Source: CADEED01 sp036677145 (lineage in GTDB: Bacteria > Pseudomonadota > Gammaproteobacteria > Steroidobacterales > Steroidobacteraceae). Taken from it: a stretch of 64,000 bases of DNA. The position numbers and the translations under genes were made by a program. Location: NCBI GenBank assembly GCA_036677145.1, contig JAKFFF010000109.1:11515-75514 (forward strand). Reading direction: 5' to 3'. Below the pieces are notes generated by a model. The model saw only the letters and a list, made by a program, of their open reading frames with translations, was not told the origin of the DNA and did no database searches. Shown piece by piece: positions 54,328 through 62,958 of this stretch. The number at the start of each line of letters is the position of its first letter. The stretch's first letter is position 1.

Positions 54328-55137
54328 TCAAGGCTCGTCGGACGGCGGCGCCGCCACGAGTCCGGCGGTGGAATTGCCAGGCGCGGAGAGTTCTTCCTCG
54401 TCCGCGTCGTCGTCGGCCGCGGCGTCGAGGCCGGGCTCGGAATCGTCCGCACTGACGGCGACCACCGCGACTTCTCCCGAATCGACGGCGCCGGAATCAA
54501 CGGCGCTGGAATCCGTGGCCGCCGTATTCGCGCCGGCATCCGCACCATCGACCGAAGGTGTCGCGCCGCCTTCGGCGGTTCCGGTCAGAGGTAATTGCAG
54601 GTTGAGATCCGTCAGCGACTTGAGCTCGGCGAGCGGCGGCAGGTCTTCGATCGACTTGAGCGAGAAATAATCGAGGAACTCGGTGGTCGTGCCGAGCAGC
54701 TCCGGATGTCCAGGCACGTCGCGATGGCCAACGACGCGCACCCAGTTGCGCTCCATGAGCGTCTTGACGATTTCCGGGTTCACGGCAACGCCGCGCACGT
54801 TTTCGATCTCGGCGCGCGTGATGGGCTGGCGATACGCGATCAACGCGATGGTCTCGAGCAGCGCGCGCGAATACTTGCGCGGGCGGTCAGGCCACAGCCG
54901 CGAAACTTCCTGCGCGAATTCGCTGCGCACTTGGAAGCGGAAGCCGTTGGCGGTTTCCCGCACGGTCACGCCGCGTCCCTCGTAATCGGCGGCCAGCTGA
55001 TCGAGCACCGCGCGCAGTTCCTTCGCGTTCGGTCGCGAAGATTCTTCAAAAATCTGCGCGAGTTCCGCCACGGGCACGGGCCGTGCCGCGGCGAGCAGTG
55101 CTGCTTCGACAACGTTCTTGATGTACGAATCACTCAT
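54328..55137 (-). CDS. scpB: Segregation and condensation protein B
   Basis: ScpB is the kite subunit of the SMC-ScpAB complex that organises the chromosome. The start is the ATG 55137-55135, inside the scpA end (overlap eight bases). The 269-residue product has two winged-helix domains over about residues 5-170: KNVVEAALLAAARPVPVAEL, RKYSRALLETIALIAYRQPI and TRAEIENVRGV. A long acidic, Ala/Asp-rich tail of about 80 residues follows. Its partner smc is in this window. Confidence 0.94.
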   Translation of the reverse strand: MSDSYIKNVVEAALLAAARPVPVAELAQIFEESSRPNAKELRAVLDQLAADYEGRGVTVRETANGFRFQVRSEFAQEVSRLWPDRPRKYSRALLETIALIAYRQPITRAEIENVRGVAVNPEIVKTLMERNWVRVVGHRDVPGHPELLGTTTEFLDYFSLKSIEDLPPLAELKSLTDLNLQLPLTGTAEGGATPSVDGADAGANTAATDSSAVDSGAVDSGEVAVVAVSADDSEPGLDAAADDDADEEELSAPGNSTAGLVAAPPSDEP

Positions 55138-56206
55138 GCTTGTCTCCGTCCGTAGGGTTGCCCAGCTCCGGAAGGTCGTCCTCCAAATCGTCCTCGTCGT
55201 CATCATCGTCATCGTCGAACGGCTCGCCGGCATCGGCGGCGCTCGCCTGTAAATCGACGTCATCATTCGCGGCGACATCCGCGTCCTCGTCGATGCGCGC
55301 GTCGTTGTCGACGGCGAGCTTCAGGCCGCGTGTGCCTTGCGCGCTGCGCACATGCAACGGCGCGTACGCCTCGGTCTGCACGATGTCGATCAATCCCTCG
55401 CGCACCAGCTCGAGGATGGCGACGAAAGTCACGGTGATTCCCATGCGGCCTTCCTCGGGCCGGAAGAGGTTCACGAATTCGACGAAGCTCGCCTGCTCGA
55501 GCGACGCGAGAATATCAGACATGCGCACACGCACGGACAGCCGCTCGCGCTGGACGTGATGGTGCGCGAACATGTCGGCGCGTTGCACGACGTCGCGGAA
55601 CGCCAACAGCATCTCCTGCATGGCGATCTGCGGCAGCGGGCGCGAGGTCTTGCGCTCGCCGAGCTCGGCGCCGGCGACCCAGGTGTCGCGATCCATGCGC
55701 GGCATGCGGTCGATGCTCTCCGCCGCCGTCTTGAAACGTTCGTATTCCTGCAGGCGGCGCACGAGGTCGGCACGCGGATCACCCTCTTCGCCGGCATTCG
55801 GGTCGACCGCGCGCGGCAGCAGCATGCGGGATTTGATCTCCGCGAGCGTCGCGGCCATCACCAGGTATTCGCCCGCGAGCTCGAGCTGCATGTCCGCCAT
55901 CAGCCCGATGTACTCCATGTACTGCTTGGTGATGTCGGCGATCGGAATGTCGAGGATGTCGAGGTTCTGCCGCCGGATCATGTACAGCAGCAGGTCGAGC
56001 GGACCTTCGAACGCATCGAGGAACACCTCGAGCGCCTGCGGCGGGATGTACAGATCCTTGGGCAGCTGAGTGATGGCTTCGCCATTGACGATCGCGAATG
56101 GCATTTCCACCTGCTCGGGCGCGCTCGCCGGCGCGGCGCCGTGCGCCGCTTCGGTTGAATTGTCGACCACTATGCGCAGGTCGGGTCTCGCAGCTTTCTT
56201 GGCCAT
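55130..56206 (-). CDS. scpA: Segregation and condensation protein A
   Basis: ScpA is the kleisin that bridges SMC heads. The start is the ATG 56206-56204. The 358-residue product has an N-terminal extension of about 60 residues, then the kleisin N-domain (VFLDAFEGPLDLLLYMIRRQ, NLDILDIPIADITKQYM). A C-terminal winged helix (GITVTFVAILELVREGLIDI) follows. The last 55 residues are very acidic, with a run of Asp at about 333-345. It lies 11 bases after trpS. Confidence 0.95.
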   Translation of the reverse strand: MAKKAARPDLRIVVDNSTEAAHGAAPASAPEQVEMPFAIVNGEAITQLPKDLYIPPQALEVFLDAFEGPLDLLLYMIRRQNLDILDIPIADITKQYMEYIGLMADMQLELAGEYLVMAATLAEIKSRMLLPRAVDPNAGEEGDPRADLVRRLQEYERFKTAAESIDRMPRMDRDTWVAGAELGERKTSRPLPQIAMQEMLLAFRDVVQRADMFAHHHVQRERLSVRVRMSDILASLEQASFVEFVNLFRPEEGRMGITVTFVAILELVREGLIDIVQTEAYAPLHVRSAQGTRGLKLAVDNDARIDEDADVAANDDVDLQASAADAGEPFDDDDDDDEDDLEDDLPELGNPTDGDKHE

Positions 56207-56217
56207 GGCTACTCCGA

Positions 56218-57432
56218 TCAATCCACGCGCAGATTCATGACGCGGCGCACTTCGTCGAGCGTGGCGCGCGCGGCTTCGCGGGCCTTCTCCGCTCCTTCCG
56301 AAACGATGTTACGCACGAGTTCGGGATTCTCCTCGAATTCGAGCGCGCGTTTGCGGATGCCGCCGATCTCCTCGACGATCTTCTCGATCAGCGGCTTCTT
56401 GCACTCGAGGCAGCCGATGCCCGCCGTCCGGCAACCGTTCGCGGCCCAGGTACGGGTTTCCTCGCTCGAATAGATCTTGTGCAGATCGAACACCGGGCAG
56501 ACATCGGGGTTGCCCGGATCCGTGCGGCGCACGCGCGCCGGATCCGTCTGCATCTGCTTGAGCTTCTTGGCGACTTCATCGGGATCTTCCCGCAGACCGA
56601 TGGTGTTGCCGTAGGACTTGGACATCTTGCGGCCGTCGAGGCCGGGCACCTTGGGTGTCGCGGTGAGCAGCACCTGGGGCTCGGGCAGGATGCTGACGCT
56701 GCCACCCTCGAGATAACCTAACAACCGCTCGCGGTCGGCGACCGTGAGTCGATTGTTGCTCTCGACGACCTGGCGCGCCTTCTCCAGCGCGAGTTGGTCG
56801 CCCGCTTCCTGAAACTTCTTGCGCAACTGCTTGTACATCGAGCTGTTGCGGCCGCCGAGCTGCTTGATGGCGTTTTCGGCCTTGGTTTCGAAATCCGGCT
56901 CGCGGCCATAAAGGTGATTGAAGCGGCGCGCGACCTCGCGCGTGATCTCGACGTGCGCGACCTGGTCTTCGCCCACCGGCACGAATGCCGGGCGATACAG
57001 CAGGATGTCGGCCGTCTGCAGCAGCGGATAACCGAGGAAGCCGTAGGTCGCGAGGTCCTTTTCCTTGAGCGCTTCCTGCTGGTCCTTGTAGCTCGGCACG
57101 CGTTCCAGCCAGCCCAACGGGGTGATCATCGACAGCAGCAGGTGCAGCTCGGCGTGCTCGGGCACCTGCGACTGGACGAACAGGGTCGCGACGCCCGGGT
57201 TGAGCCCGGCGGCGAGCCAGTCGATCAGCATCTCGTGGATGAATTTCGGGAGCTGCTTGGTGTCTTCGTAGCCCGTGGTCAACGCGTGCCAGTCAGCCAC
57301 GAAGAAATAACACTCGTACTGGTACTGCAGGTCGACCCAGCTCTTCAGCGCGCCATGGTAGTTGCCCAGATGCAACTGACCCGTCGGCCGCATTCCGGAT
57401 AAGACTCTTTTGGCTTGCGGATGACTACTCAC
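56218..57432 (-). CDS. trpS: Tryptophanyl-tRNA synthetase
   Basis: TrpS charges tRNA-Trp. The 404-residue product has the HIGH-type site in GMRPTGQLHLGNYHGALKSW and the KMSKS site in DGRKMSKSYGNTIGLRED. It is longer than E. coli TrpS (334). The extra part includes a Cys-containing segment near residues 320-355, with PGNPDVCPVFDLHKIY and GCRTAGIGCLECKKPL, seen in a longer TrpS subclass. The start is a GTG at 57432. Confidence 0.95.
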   Translation of the reverse strand: MSSHPQAKRVLSGMRPTGQLHLGNYHGALKSWVDLQYQYECYFFVADWHALTTGYEDTKQLPKFIHEMLIDWLAAGLNPGVATLFVQSQVPEHAELHLLLSMITPLGWLERVPSYKDQQEALKEKDLATYGFLGYPLLQTADILLYRPAFVPVGEDQVAHVEITREVARRFNHLYGREPDFETKAENAIKQLGGRNSSMYKQLRKKFQEAGDQLALEKARQVVESNNRLTVADRERLLGYLEGGSVSILPEPQVLLTATPKVPGLDGRKMSKSYGNTIGLREDPDEVAKKLKQMQTDPARVRRTDPGNPDVCPVFDLHKIYSSEETRTWAANGCRTAGIGCLECKKPLIEKIVEEIGGIRKRALEFEENPELVRNIVSEGAEKAREAARATLDEVRRVMNLRVD

Positions 57433-57467
57433 GGGAGGCCGCGGAGTATACAGGTCACCTGCGGCAT

Positions 57468-57552
57468 CCCGGGCCCGGATTCCCGAAAATGCAGAGCAAA
57501 ATCCGTCGCTTCCCCCAATCCCTTGCTCTCCCGGGAATCCCTTCCCGGCACC
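57468..57552. repeat. Degenerate palindrome with a GGTGCCGGG end (copy E)
   Basis: The right arm (57528-57552) ends in a sequence whose complement starts GGTGCCGGGAAGGGATT, identical over about 24 bases to the right arm of copy D. The left partner at about 57468-57485 keeps only part of the match (core GGATTCCCG). The element fills most of the 135-base gap between the yciO-like stop and the trpS start. It contains no supported ORF. Confidence 0.65.
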
Positions 57553-57567
57553 CCCTTCGGCAGTTCC

Positions 57568-58191
57568 TTACAGGCCAAGAGCTTGCAACGAACCCTTGCC
57601 AACACGCGTCACCACGGGCGGTGACGCCGCAAGGTCGACGACGGTGGTCGGTTCGATGCCGCAATGGCCGCCGTCGAGCACGCAATCGACTTGATGTTCG
57701 AGCCGGTTCCTGATCTCGCGTCCATCGGTCAGGGGCATCTCGTCGCCGGGCAGCAGCAGTGTCGAACTCATGATCGGCTCGCCCAGCTCGGCGAGCAGCA
57801 TGCGCGGCACGACATGATCCGGCACGCGCAGCCCGATCGTGCGGCGTTTTTCGTGCTGCAGCCGGCGCGGCGTTTCCTTGGTTGCCGGCAAAAGGAACGT
57901 ATACGGGCCGGGCGTCGCGGCCTTGAGCATGCGGAACTGCCAGGTTTCGACTTTCGCGTAGCGCGCGATTTCGGCGAGGTCCCGGCACACCAGGGTGAAA
58001 TGATGATGGCGATCCGCGTTCCGGATCCGGCGGATCCGGTCCAGGGCATCCTTGTCGCCTATATGGCACCCCAGCGCATAACAGGAGTCCGTCGGGTAGA
58101 CGATCAGCCCGCCCTCGCGCACGATATCGGCCGCGCGCCGGATCAGCCGCTGCTGTGGGTTTTCGGGATGTAACTCGAAGTACTGGCTCAC
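57568..58191 (-). CDS. YciO/Sua5/YrdC-family protein (threonylcarbamoyl-AMP synthase-like)
   Basis: The 207-residue product has the YrdC-domain start GGLIVYPTDSCYALGCHIGD, the KR-rich RIRRIRNADRHHHFTLVCRD and the conserved ATPGPYTFLLPATKETPRRL. TIGLRVPDHVVPRMLL and SSTLLLPGDE follow. TsaC/Sua5 enzymes make threonylcarbamoyl-AMP for tRNA t6A; YciO is a paralogue whose role is less certain. The details and the trpS-scpA neighbourhood favour YciO. Confidence 0.85.
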   Translation of the reverse strand: MSQYFELHPENPQQRLIRRAADIVREGGLIVYPTDSCYALGCHIGDKDALDRIRRIRNADRHHHFTLVCRDLAEIARYAKVETWQFRMLKAATPGPYTFLLPATKETPRRLQHEKRRTIGLRVPDHVVPRMLLAELGEPIMSSTLLLPGDEMPLTDGREIRNRLEHQVDCVLDGGHCGIEPTTVVDLAASPPVVTRVGKGSLQALGL

Positions 58192-58248
58192 CCGCGGGAT
58201 GATACCGGCCGCCGATGTCCCCCCGGCCTAACTTCTCACGGCTTTCTG

Positions 58249-58803
58249 ATGCAGATCCTCATAGAACTCGCTCCCCTGTTCGCGTTTTTCGTCACGTACA
58301 AGTGGTTCGGCGGCATCTACCCCGCCACCGCCGTCCTCATGGTGGGCATGCTGCTGTTGGTGGCGTGGGACTGGCTGCGTACCCGCGTAGTCCCGCAGAT
58401 GCATCTCGTCAGCGCAGTCCTGGTCTGGGTGTTCGGCCTCGCGACGCTCATCCTGCGCGACGAACGCTTCATCCAGTGGAAGGCAACGGTCTTCTACTGG
58501 CTCGTCGCGCTGGCGCTCGCCGTCACCACCTGGATCGGCAGAGCGACGCTGCTCGAACGGTTGCTCGGCAAGAGTCTGCCCGAAGGTGTCACCGTGACTG
58601 CTGCCACCTGGCGCAATCTCTCACTGGTATCGGCCGCGTTCTACGCCGCCCTCGGCGCCGTGAATCTCTGGGTCGCTTACACGATGAGCCAGGACACCTG
58701 GGTGACCTTCAAGTCATGGATCGTGCTGCCGCTGGTATTCGTGTTCACCGCCGGCGTGATCTTCTGGCTCATGCGCGGACACGAACCCAAGGAATCGGCG
58801 TGA
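58249..58803 (+). CDS. yciB: Inner-membrane septation protein A (YciB/IspZ)
   Basis: YciB is a small membrane protein linked to cell-envelope synthesis and division. The 184-residue product has about five hydrophobic helices. The N-terminal LIELAPLFAFFVTYKWFGGI and NLWVAYTMSQDTWVTFKSW phrases are characteristic. Its stop overlaps the BolA-family start as GTGA. CCTAAC and a short leader lie between it and the divergent yciO-like gene. Confidence 0.93.
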   Translation: MQILIELAPLFAFFVTYKWFGGIYPATAVLMVGMLLLVAWDWLRTRVVPQMHLVSAVLVWVFGLATLILRDERFIQWKATVFYWLVALALAVTTWIGRATLLERLLGKSLPEGVTVTAATWRNLSLVSAAFYAALGAVNLWVAYTMSQDTWVTFKSWIVLPLVFVFTAGVIFWLMRGHEPKESA

Positions 58804-59057
58804 GCACGCGCGTCGACCGGCTGCGCTCCACGCTCGAGGCCGCGCTCGAACCCACTCTGCTCGAGATCCGTGACGACAGCGCACGTCACGCCGGTCACGC
58901 GGGCGCCCGCGAAGGCGGCCATTTCCATGTGACCATCACCGCCTCCCGCTTTGCCGGGCTCTCACAACTCCAGATGCACCGGATGGTCTATGCTGCCACG
59001 GCCGATTTGATGGGCCGGGACATCCACGCGTTGTCGATCGACGCGCGCTCCCCGTAA
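58800..59057 (+). CDS. BolA-family protein
   Basis: The 85-residue product has the BolA/IbaG fold pattern VDRLRSTLEAALEPTLLEIR with HAGAREGGHFHVTITASRFA. The conserved His region follows, then LSQLQMHRMVYAATADLMGR with DIHALSIDARSP. BolA-family proteins bind iron-sulfur glutaredoxins and act in Fe-S handling or gene control. The GTG start overlaps the yciB stop by four bases, a conserved yciB-bolA arrangement. Confidence 0.9.
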   Translation: MSTRVDRLRSTLEAALEPTLLEIRDDSARHAGHAGAREGGHFHVTITASRFAGLSQLQMHRMVYAATADLMGRDIHALSIDARSP

Positions 59058-59106
59058 GAAGCCCCTATTCACGGCAAGAAAACACTCCAACTCTTTGAGA
59101 TTCAAA

Positions 59107-60006
59107 ATGAAACTGATTCGATTTGCCGCGCTCGGCGCGCTCCTCGCGCTCGCCGCGTGCTCCAAGACCGCCCCAACCGACAAGGCCGCGGAAGTCGCGG
59201 CAACGCCCGCCAAACCCCCGGTCGTCACGGTGAACGGCAAGGCGATCAGCCCCGAGATGTTCGAGGACTACGTCAAAGCCGTCGCGCAGAAACCGTCGTC
59301 TGAACTTCCGCCGGAGGACATCGAGCAGATCAAGGAAAACCTCGTCCGGGTCGAGCTCATCGCGCAGCAGGCCGAGAAGGATGGTCTGACCAAGGATCCC
59401 GAAGTCGCCAACCGGCTCGAGCTCGCACGCCTGAACATCATTCAACAGGCCGCCGCGCAGAAGTACCTGAAGGACTACACGCCGACCGAAGCGGAGCTGC
59501 GCGCCGAATACGATGCGCAGCTGGCCTCCAGCAGCATGGTCGAATACCAGGCGCGGCACATCCTGGTGAGCGGCGAAGACGTCGCGCAGAAAGTCATCCA
59601 GCAACTCGACGCCGGCCAGGATTTCGCCACGCTCGCCAAGCGCCTTTCGATCGACAAGGAATCGGCGAAGGCCGGCGGCGACCTCGGCTGGTTTGCGCCG
59701 AATCGCATGGTCAAACCGTTTGCGGATGCCGTCGCACTGCTGAAGAAGGGTGATTACACCAAGACACCCGTGCAGTCGCAGTTCGGCTGGCATGTGATCC
59801 AGCTGCAGAACACGCGCGACCGCACGCCGCCGGCGTTCGATCAGGTCAAGGAACAGCTCAGCCAGATCGTGCTGTCGAAGAAATTCAAGGCGTACTCGGA
59901 CGAGATGATCAAGACCGCGAAGATCGAACCGCCGCTGAGCACGGCGCCCGCCGCGCCGGCAGCGCCCGCGTCGACTCCGGCTCCGGCCGCGCCCGCCGCG
60001 AACTGA
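59107..60006 (+). CDS. Parvulin-type peptidyl-prolyl isomerase lipoprotein
   Basis: The 299-residue product has a lipoprotein signal with lipobox L-A-A-C (Cys18). A SurA/PrsA-like N-terminal chaperone helix region follows, then a parvulin domain at about residues 145-240 with ARHILVSGEDVAQKVIQQLD, GGDLGWF and FGWHVIQLQ. An Ala/Pro-rich tail ends it. It should act on folding of envelope proteins in the periplasm. The start is the ATG at 59107; the frame is open four codons earlier. Confidence 0.92.
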   Translation: MKLIRFAALGALLALAACSKTAPTDKAAEVAATPAKPPVVTVNGKAISPEMFEDYVKAVAQKPSSELPPEDIEQIKENLVRVELIAQQAEKDGLTKDPEVANRLELARLNIIQQAAAQKYLKDYTPTEAELRAEYDAQLASSSMVEYQARHILVSGEDVAQKVIQQLDAGQDFATLAKRLSIDKESAKAGGDLGWFAPNRMVKPFADAVALLKKGDYTKTPVQSQFGWHVIQLQNTRDRTPPAFDQVKEQLSQIVLSKKFKAYSDEMIKTAKIEPPLSTAPAAPAAPASTPAPAAPAAN

Positions 60007-60023
60007 TCGGCTGATTTCGAAAG

Positions 60024-60062
60024 GCCGCCGGACCCGGGCTACACCGGATCCGGCGGCTTTTT
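60024..60062 (+). terminator. Strong intrinsic terminator of the parvulin gene, overlapping the ligA stop
   Basis: Arms of 14 bases (60024-60037 and 60044-60057) pair with one mismatch around a six-base loop and are followed by TTTTT. The ligA stop codon (60041-60039) lies in the loop, so the right arm is ligA coding sequence. This is the clearest intrinsic terminator in the window and handles the convergent junction. Confidence 0.88.
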
Positions 60063-62072
60063 CGTTTCCAGGATCTGCTCGAGCGCGGTCTCGTCCAGCA
60101 CGCGCACGCCGAGTGACTGCGCCTTGGCGAGCTTCGATCCGGCGTCCGCGCCGACGACGAGAAAACTGGTTTTCTTCGAAACGCTGCCGGACACCTTTGC
60201 GCCCAGTTCGCGCAACGCGTCTTCGGCCGCCTCTCGCTGACGTCCCGCAAGCGTTCCGGTGATGACGAAAGTCAGACCGGCCAGCGGCAATGCCGCGGCC
60301 CGCTGCACGTCGAGATCCTTCCAGTTCACACCCGACGCACGCAGCCTCGCGATGACATCGCGCGCACGTTCGTCGGCGAAAAACTTCGCGACTTCCGCCG
60401 AGACCACCGGACCGACATCGGGTGTTTCCGCGATCTGCGCCGCACTCGCCTGCATGAGCGCATCGAGATTGCCGAAATGCTCGGCCAGCGCGCGCGCCGT
60501 CGATTCACCGACCTGCGGGATGCCGAGCCCGAACAGCAGGCGCGGCAACGTCGTACTCCGGCTCTTCGCGATCGCGTCGACGACGTTTTTCGCCGATTTC
60601 TCGCCCATGCGCTCGCGTTCGGCGAGCGCCGCCGCCTCGAGTTCATAGAGATCCGCGGGCGTCGTGACGCTGCCGTCCTCGACGAGCTGCTCGATGAGTT
60701 TCTCTCCGAGTCCCTCGATGTCCAGCGCGCGCCGCCCGGCGAAATGCATGATCCACTCCGCACGCTGCGCGCGGCACTTGAGAACGCCGCCGGTGCATTT
60801 GAAGACCGCCTGGTCTTCGAGCCGCACGACCGGCGAACCGCACACCGGGCATTCGGTGGGCATGACGATGGGCCGGGCATCGGCCGGACGCCGCTCGGGT
60901 AGATAGCGCGCGACTTCCGGAATCACGTCGCCCGCGCGGCGCACCACGACGGTGTCACCGATCATGAAGCCCTTGCGCGCGACTTCATCCATGTTGTGCA
61001 ACGTGGCGTTGCTCACCGTGACGCCGCCGACGAACACGGGTTTGAGCTTCGCGGCGGGAGTCAGTGCGCCGGTGCGCCCGACGTTGAAGATGACGTCTTC
61101 GAGAATCGTCAGCTCCTCGTCGGCCGGAAATTTGTGGGCCATCGCCCAGCGCGGCGCGCGCGAGACGAAGCCCAGTTTCTCCTGGTCGGCGCGCTTGTCG
61201 ACTTTGTAGACGACGCCATCGATCTGGTACGCGAGCTTCGCGCGCCGCGCGCCGATGTCGCGGTAATACTCGAGACAACCTTCCACGCCCGTTACGCGCT
61301 TCAATTCGTTGTTGGTGCGCAGGCCCCAGGCGTTCAACTGCGCCCCGAGCTCGCTGTTCCGCCCCGGCACCGAGCCACCCTCCACCACGCCCACCGCGTA
61401 GAAGAACAGATCGAGCGGACGCTTCGCGGTGATGCGCGAATCGAGCTGCCGCAAACTACCCGAAGCCGCGTTGCGCGGATTCACGTAAGTCTTTTCGCCG
61501 CGGGCCGCCGCCTCGCGGTTCATTTTCTCGAAGCCGGCGAACGGCAGGAACACTTCGCCGCGCACCTCGAGCACCGCCGGCGGATTGCCGCGCAGCCGTG
61601 TGGGCACGCCGCGGATCGTCTTCACGTTCGCTGTTACATCTTCACCCGTGACGCCGTCGCCGCGCGTGGCGGCGCGTTCGAGCAATCCATCGCGATACAG
61701 GACGGAGATCGCGAGCCCGTCGAACTTGGGTTCCGCCGTGTATTCGATCGGACCGTCGACGCCGAGGCGCTCGCGCACCTTCCGGTCGAACGTGCGCACA
61801 TCGTCTTCGGTGAAGCCGTTTTCGATCGACAGCATCGGAATCGTGTGGCGGACTTCGCCGAATTCCGCCGCGGCCGCGCCAGCGACACGCTGGGTCGGCG
61901 AATCGGGCGTGATGAGTTCCGGATGCGCGGCTTCGATCTCGCGCAACTCGGACAAGAGACGGTCGTATTCGGCGTCGGGGACCGCGGGCTCGTTCAGGAC
62001 GTAGTAGCGGTGGTCGTGCTGCGTGATCTGCTCACGCAGTTGGGCCGCGCGAGCGCCGGGAGACCTGCTCAC
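60039..62072 (-). CDS. ligA: NAD-dependent DNA ligase
   Basis: LigA seals nicks using NAD. The 677-residue product has the adenylation lysine Lys116 in YTAEPKFDGLAISVLYRDG and the NAD-binding HDHRYYVLNEPAVPDAEYDR. A Cys4 zinc finger (CPVCGSPVV and a later CRAQ pattern), helix-hairpin-helix repeats and a C-terminal BRCT domain follow. The start is a GTG at 62072, overlapping the zipA stop as GTGA. The frame stays open far upstream (to 62507), but the family length supports the GTG. Confidence 0.95.
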   Translation of the reverse strand: MSRSPGARAAQLREQITQHDHRYYVLNEPAVPDAEYDRLLSELREIEAAHPELITPDSPTQRVAGAAAAEFGEVRHTIPMLSIENGFTEDDVRTFDRKVRERLGVDGPIEYTAEPKFDGLAISVLYRDGLLERAATRGDGVTGEDVTANVKTIRGVPTRLRGNPPAVLEVRGEVFLPFAGFEKMNREAAARGEKTYVNPRNAASGSLRQLDSRITAKRPLDLFFYAVGVVEGGSVPGRNSELGAQLNAWGLRTNNELKRVTGVEGCLEYYRDIGARRAKLAYQIDGVVYKVDKRADQEKLGFVSRAPRWAMAHKFPADEELTILEDVIFNVGRTGALTPAAKLKPVFVGGVTVSNATLHNMDEVARKGFMIGDTVVVRRAGDVIPEVARYLPERRPADARPIVMPTECPVCGSPVVRLEDQAVFKCTGGVLKCRAQRAEWIMHFAGRRALDIEGLGEKLIEQLVEDGSVTTPADLYELEAAALAERERMGEKSAKNVVDAIAKSRSTTLPRLLFGLGIPQVGESTARALAEHFGNLDALMQASAAQIAETPDVGPVVSAEVAKFFADERARDVIARLRASGVNWKDLDVQRAAALPLAGLTFVITGTLAGRQREAAEDALRELGAKVSGSVSKKTSFLVVGADAGSKLAKAQSLGVRVLDETALEQILETKKPPDPV

Positions 62073-62947
62073 GCGTCGCCGGCAACACGCGCCTGCGGCG
62101 CCGCCTCGAGTGACTGACGCAGACGCGCGATGCGCTGAGCCGTGAGTTCTTCGCCGTGTTGATCCGTGATCCGGCCTTCGAGGCGCTCGGCGAGCTGCCG
62201 CGCAGCGTGCACGAGTTCGTCGAACGCTTCGCACTCGGGCAACGGCCCCGGCAGCACGGCGAACAGATTGATGCCGGAGAAGCGCTGCGAATCCATGATC
62301 GAAGGATCGAATGTGCCGGGATGCGCGAGTGCCGCGACGGAGAGCACTACACGGCCACCCGGTTCGGGCAGATGGTAGATGTCGAGCGGGCCGTGCCAGA
62401 ACCCCGCGGCCGCGAAAGCCTGGCGCAGCGCGCGCCCCTGGAATCGCGGCTCGGACTGCGGCATCACGCGCAGCGTGACGATGCGCCGTTCCTCGTCCTT
62501 CGGCCACGCGAGTACGAGTTGCGGACCGCGCGACGGCGGCGCTTCTTCGTAGACGCGCACTTCGGAAATATCGTCGTCTTGCCCGCGATAGGGAGCGGGC
62601 GCGTCATGAGCGCGCAGGATCGCCTGCGTCGACGTCGGCGTTTCCAGCGCGGCATCGACCGCGACTTCATTTGAAATCGCGATGCTGTTGCCGCCCGGCG
62701 GCGGCGTCGAATCCGAGCGGCGCAGTTCGATCACCGGCAGGGCGTCATCGACCGAGATGCGCGATTCCCGCACGACGTTGATCTCGGGAAGCACCGACGG
62801 CGCCGGTCGAACAGGTTCACGCTCCGGCGGTATCTCCTGCGCGCTGGCCGTAGGCTGGTTGCCGCGCGAACGCCACCATTCGTATCCCGCGATCGCCGCG
62901 ACGAACACGACACCGGCCACGAGAAGGATGATGCGCAGTTCTGGCAT
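62069..62947 (-). CDS. zipA: Cell division protein ZipA
   Basis: ZipA tethers FtsZ rings to the inner membrane. The 292-residue product has the N-terminal anchor (about 4-22, MPELRIILLVAGVVFVAAIA). A basic then Pro/Ala-rich linker follows. The C-terminal FtsZ-binding domain (about 140-265) contains RIVTLRVMPQSEPRFQGRAL and FDPSIMDSQRFSGINLFAVL. The smc-zipA-ligA order is conserved in many Gammaproteobacteria. Confidence 0.94.
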   Translation of the reverse strand: MPELRIILLVAGVVFVAAIAGYEWWRSRGNQPTASAQEIPPEREPVRPAPSVLPEINVVRESRISVDDALPVIELRRSDSTPPPGGNSIAISNEVAVDAALETPTSTQAILRAHDAPAPYRGQDDDISEVRVYEEAPPSRGPQLVLAWPKDEERRIVTLRVMPQSEPRFQGRALRQAFAAAGFWHGPLDIYHLPEPGGRVVLSVAALAHPGTFDPSIMDSQRFSGINLFAVLPGPLPECEAFDELVHAARQLAERLEGRITDQHGEELTAQRIARLRQSLEAAPQARVAGDA

Positions 62948-62958
62948 GCGGCGGCGGC

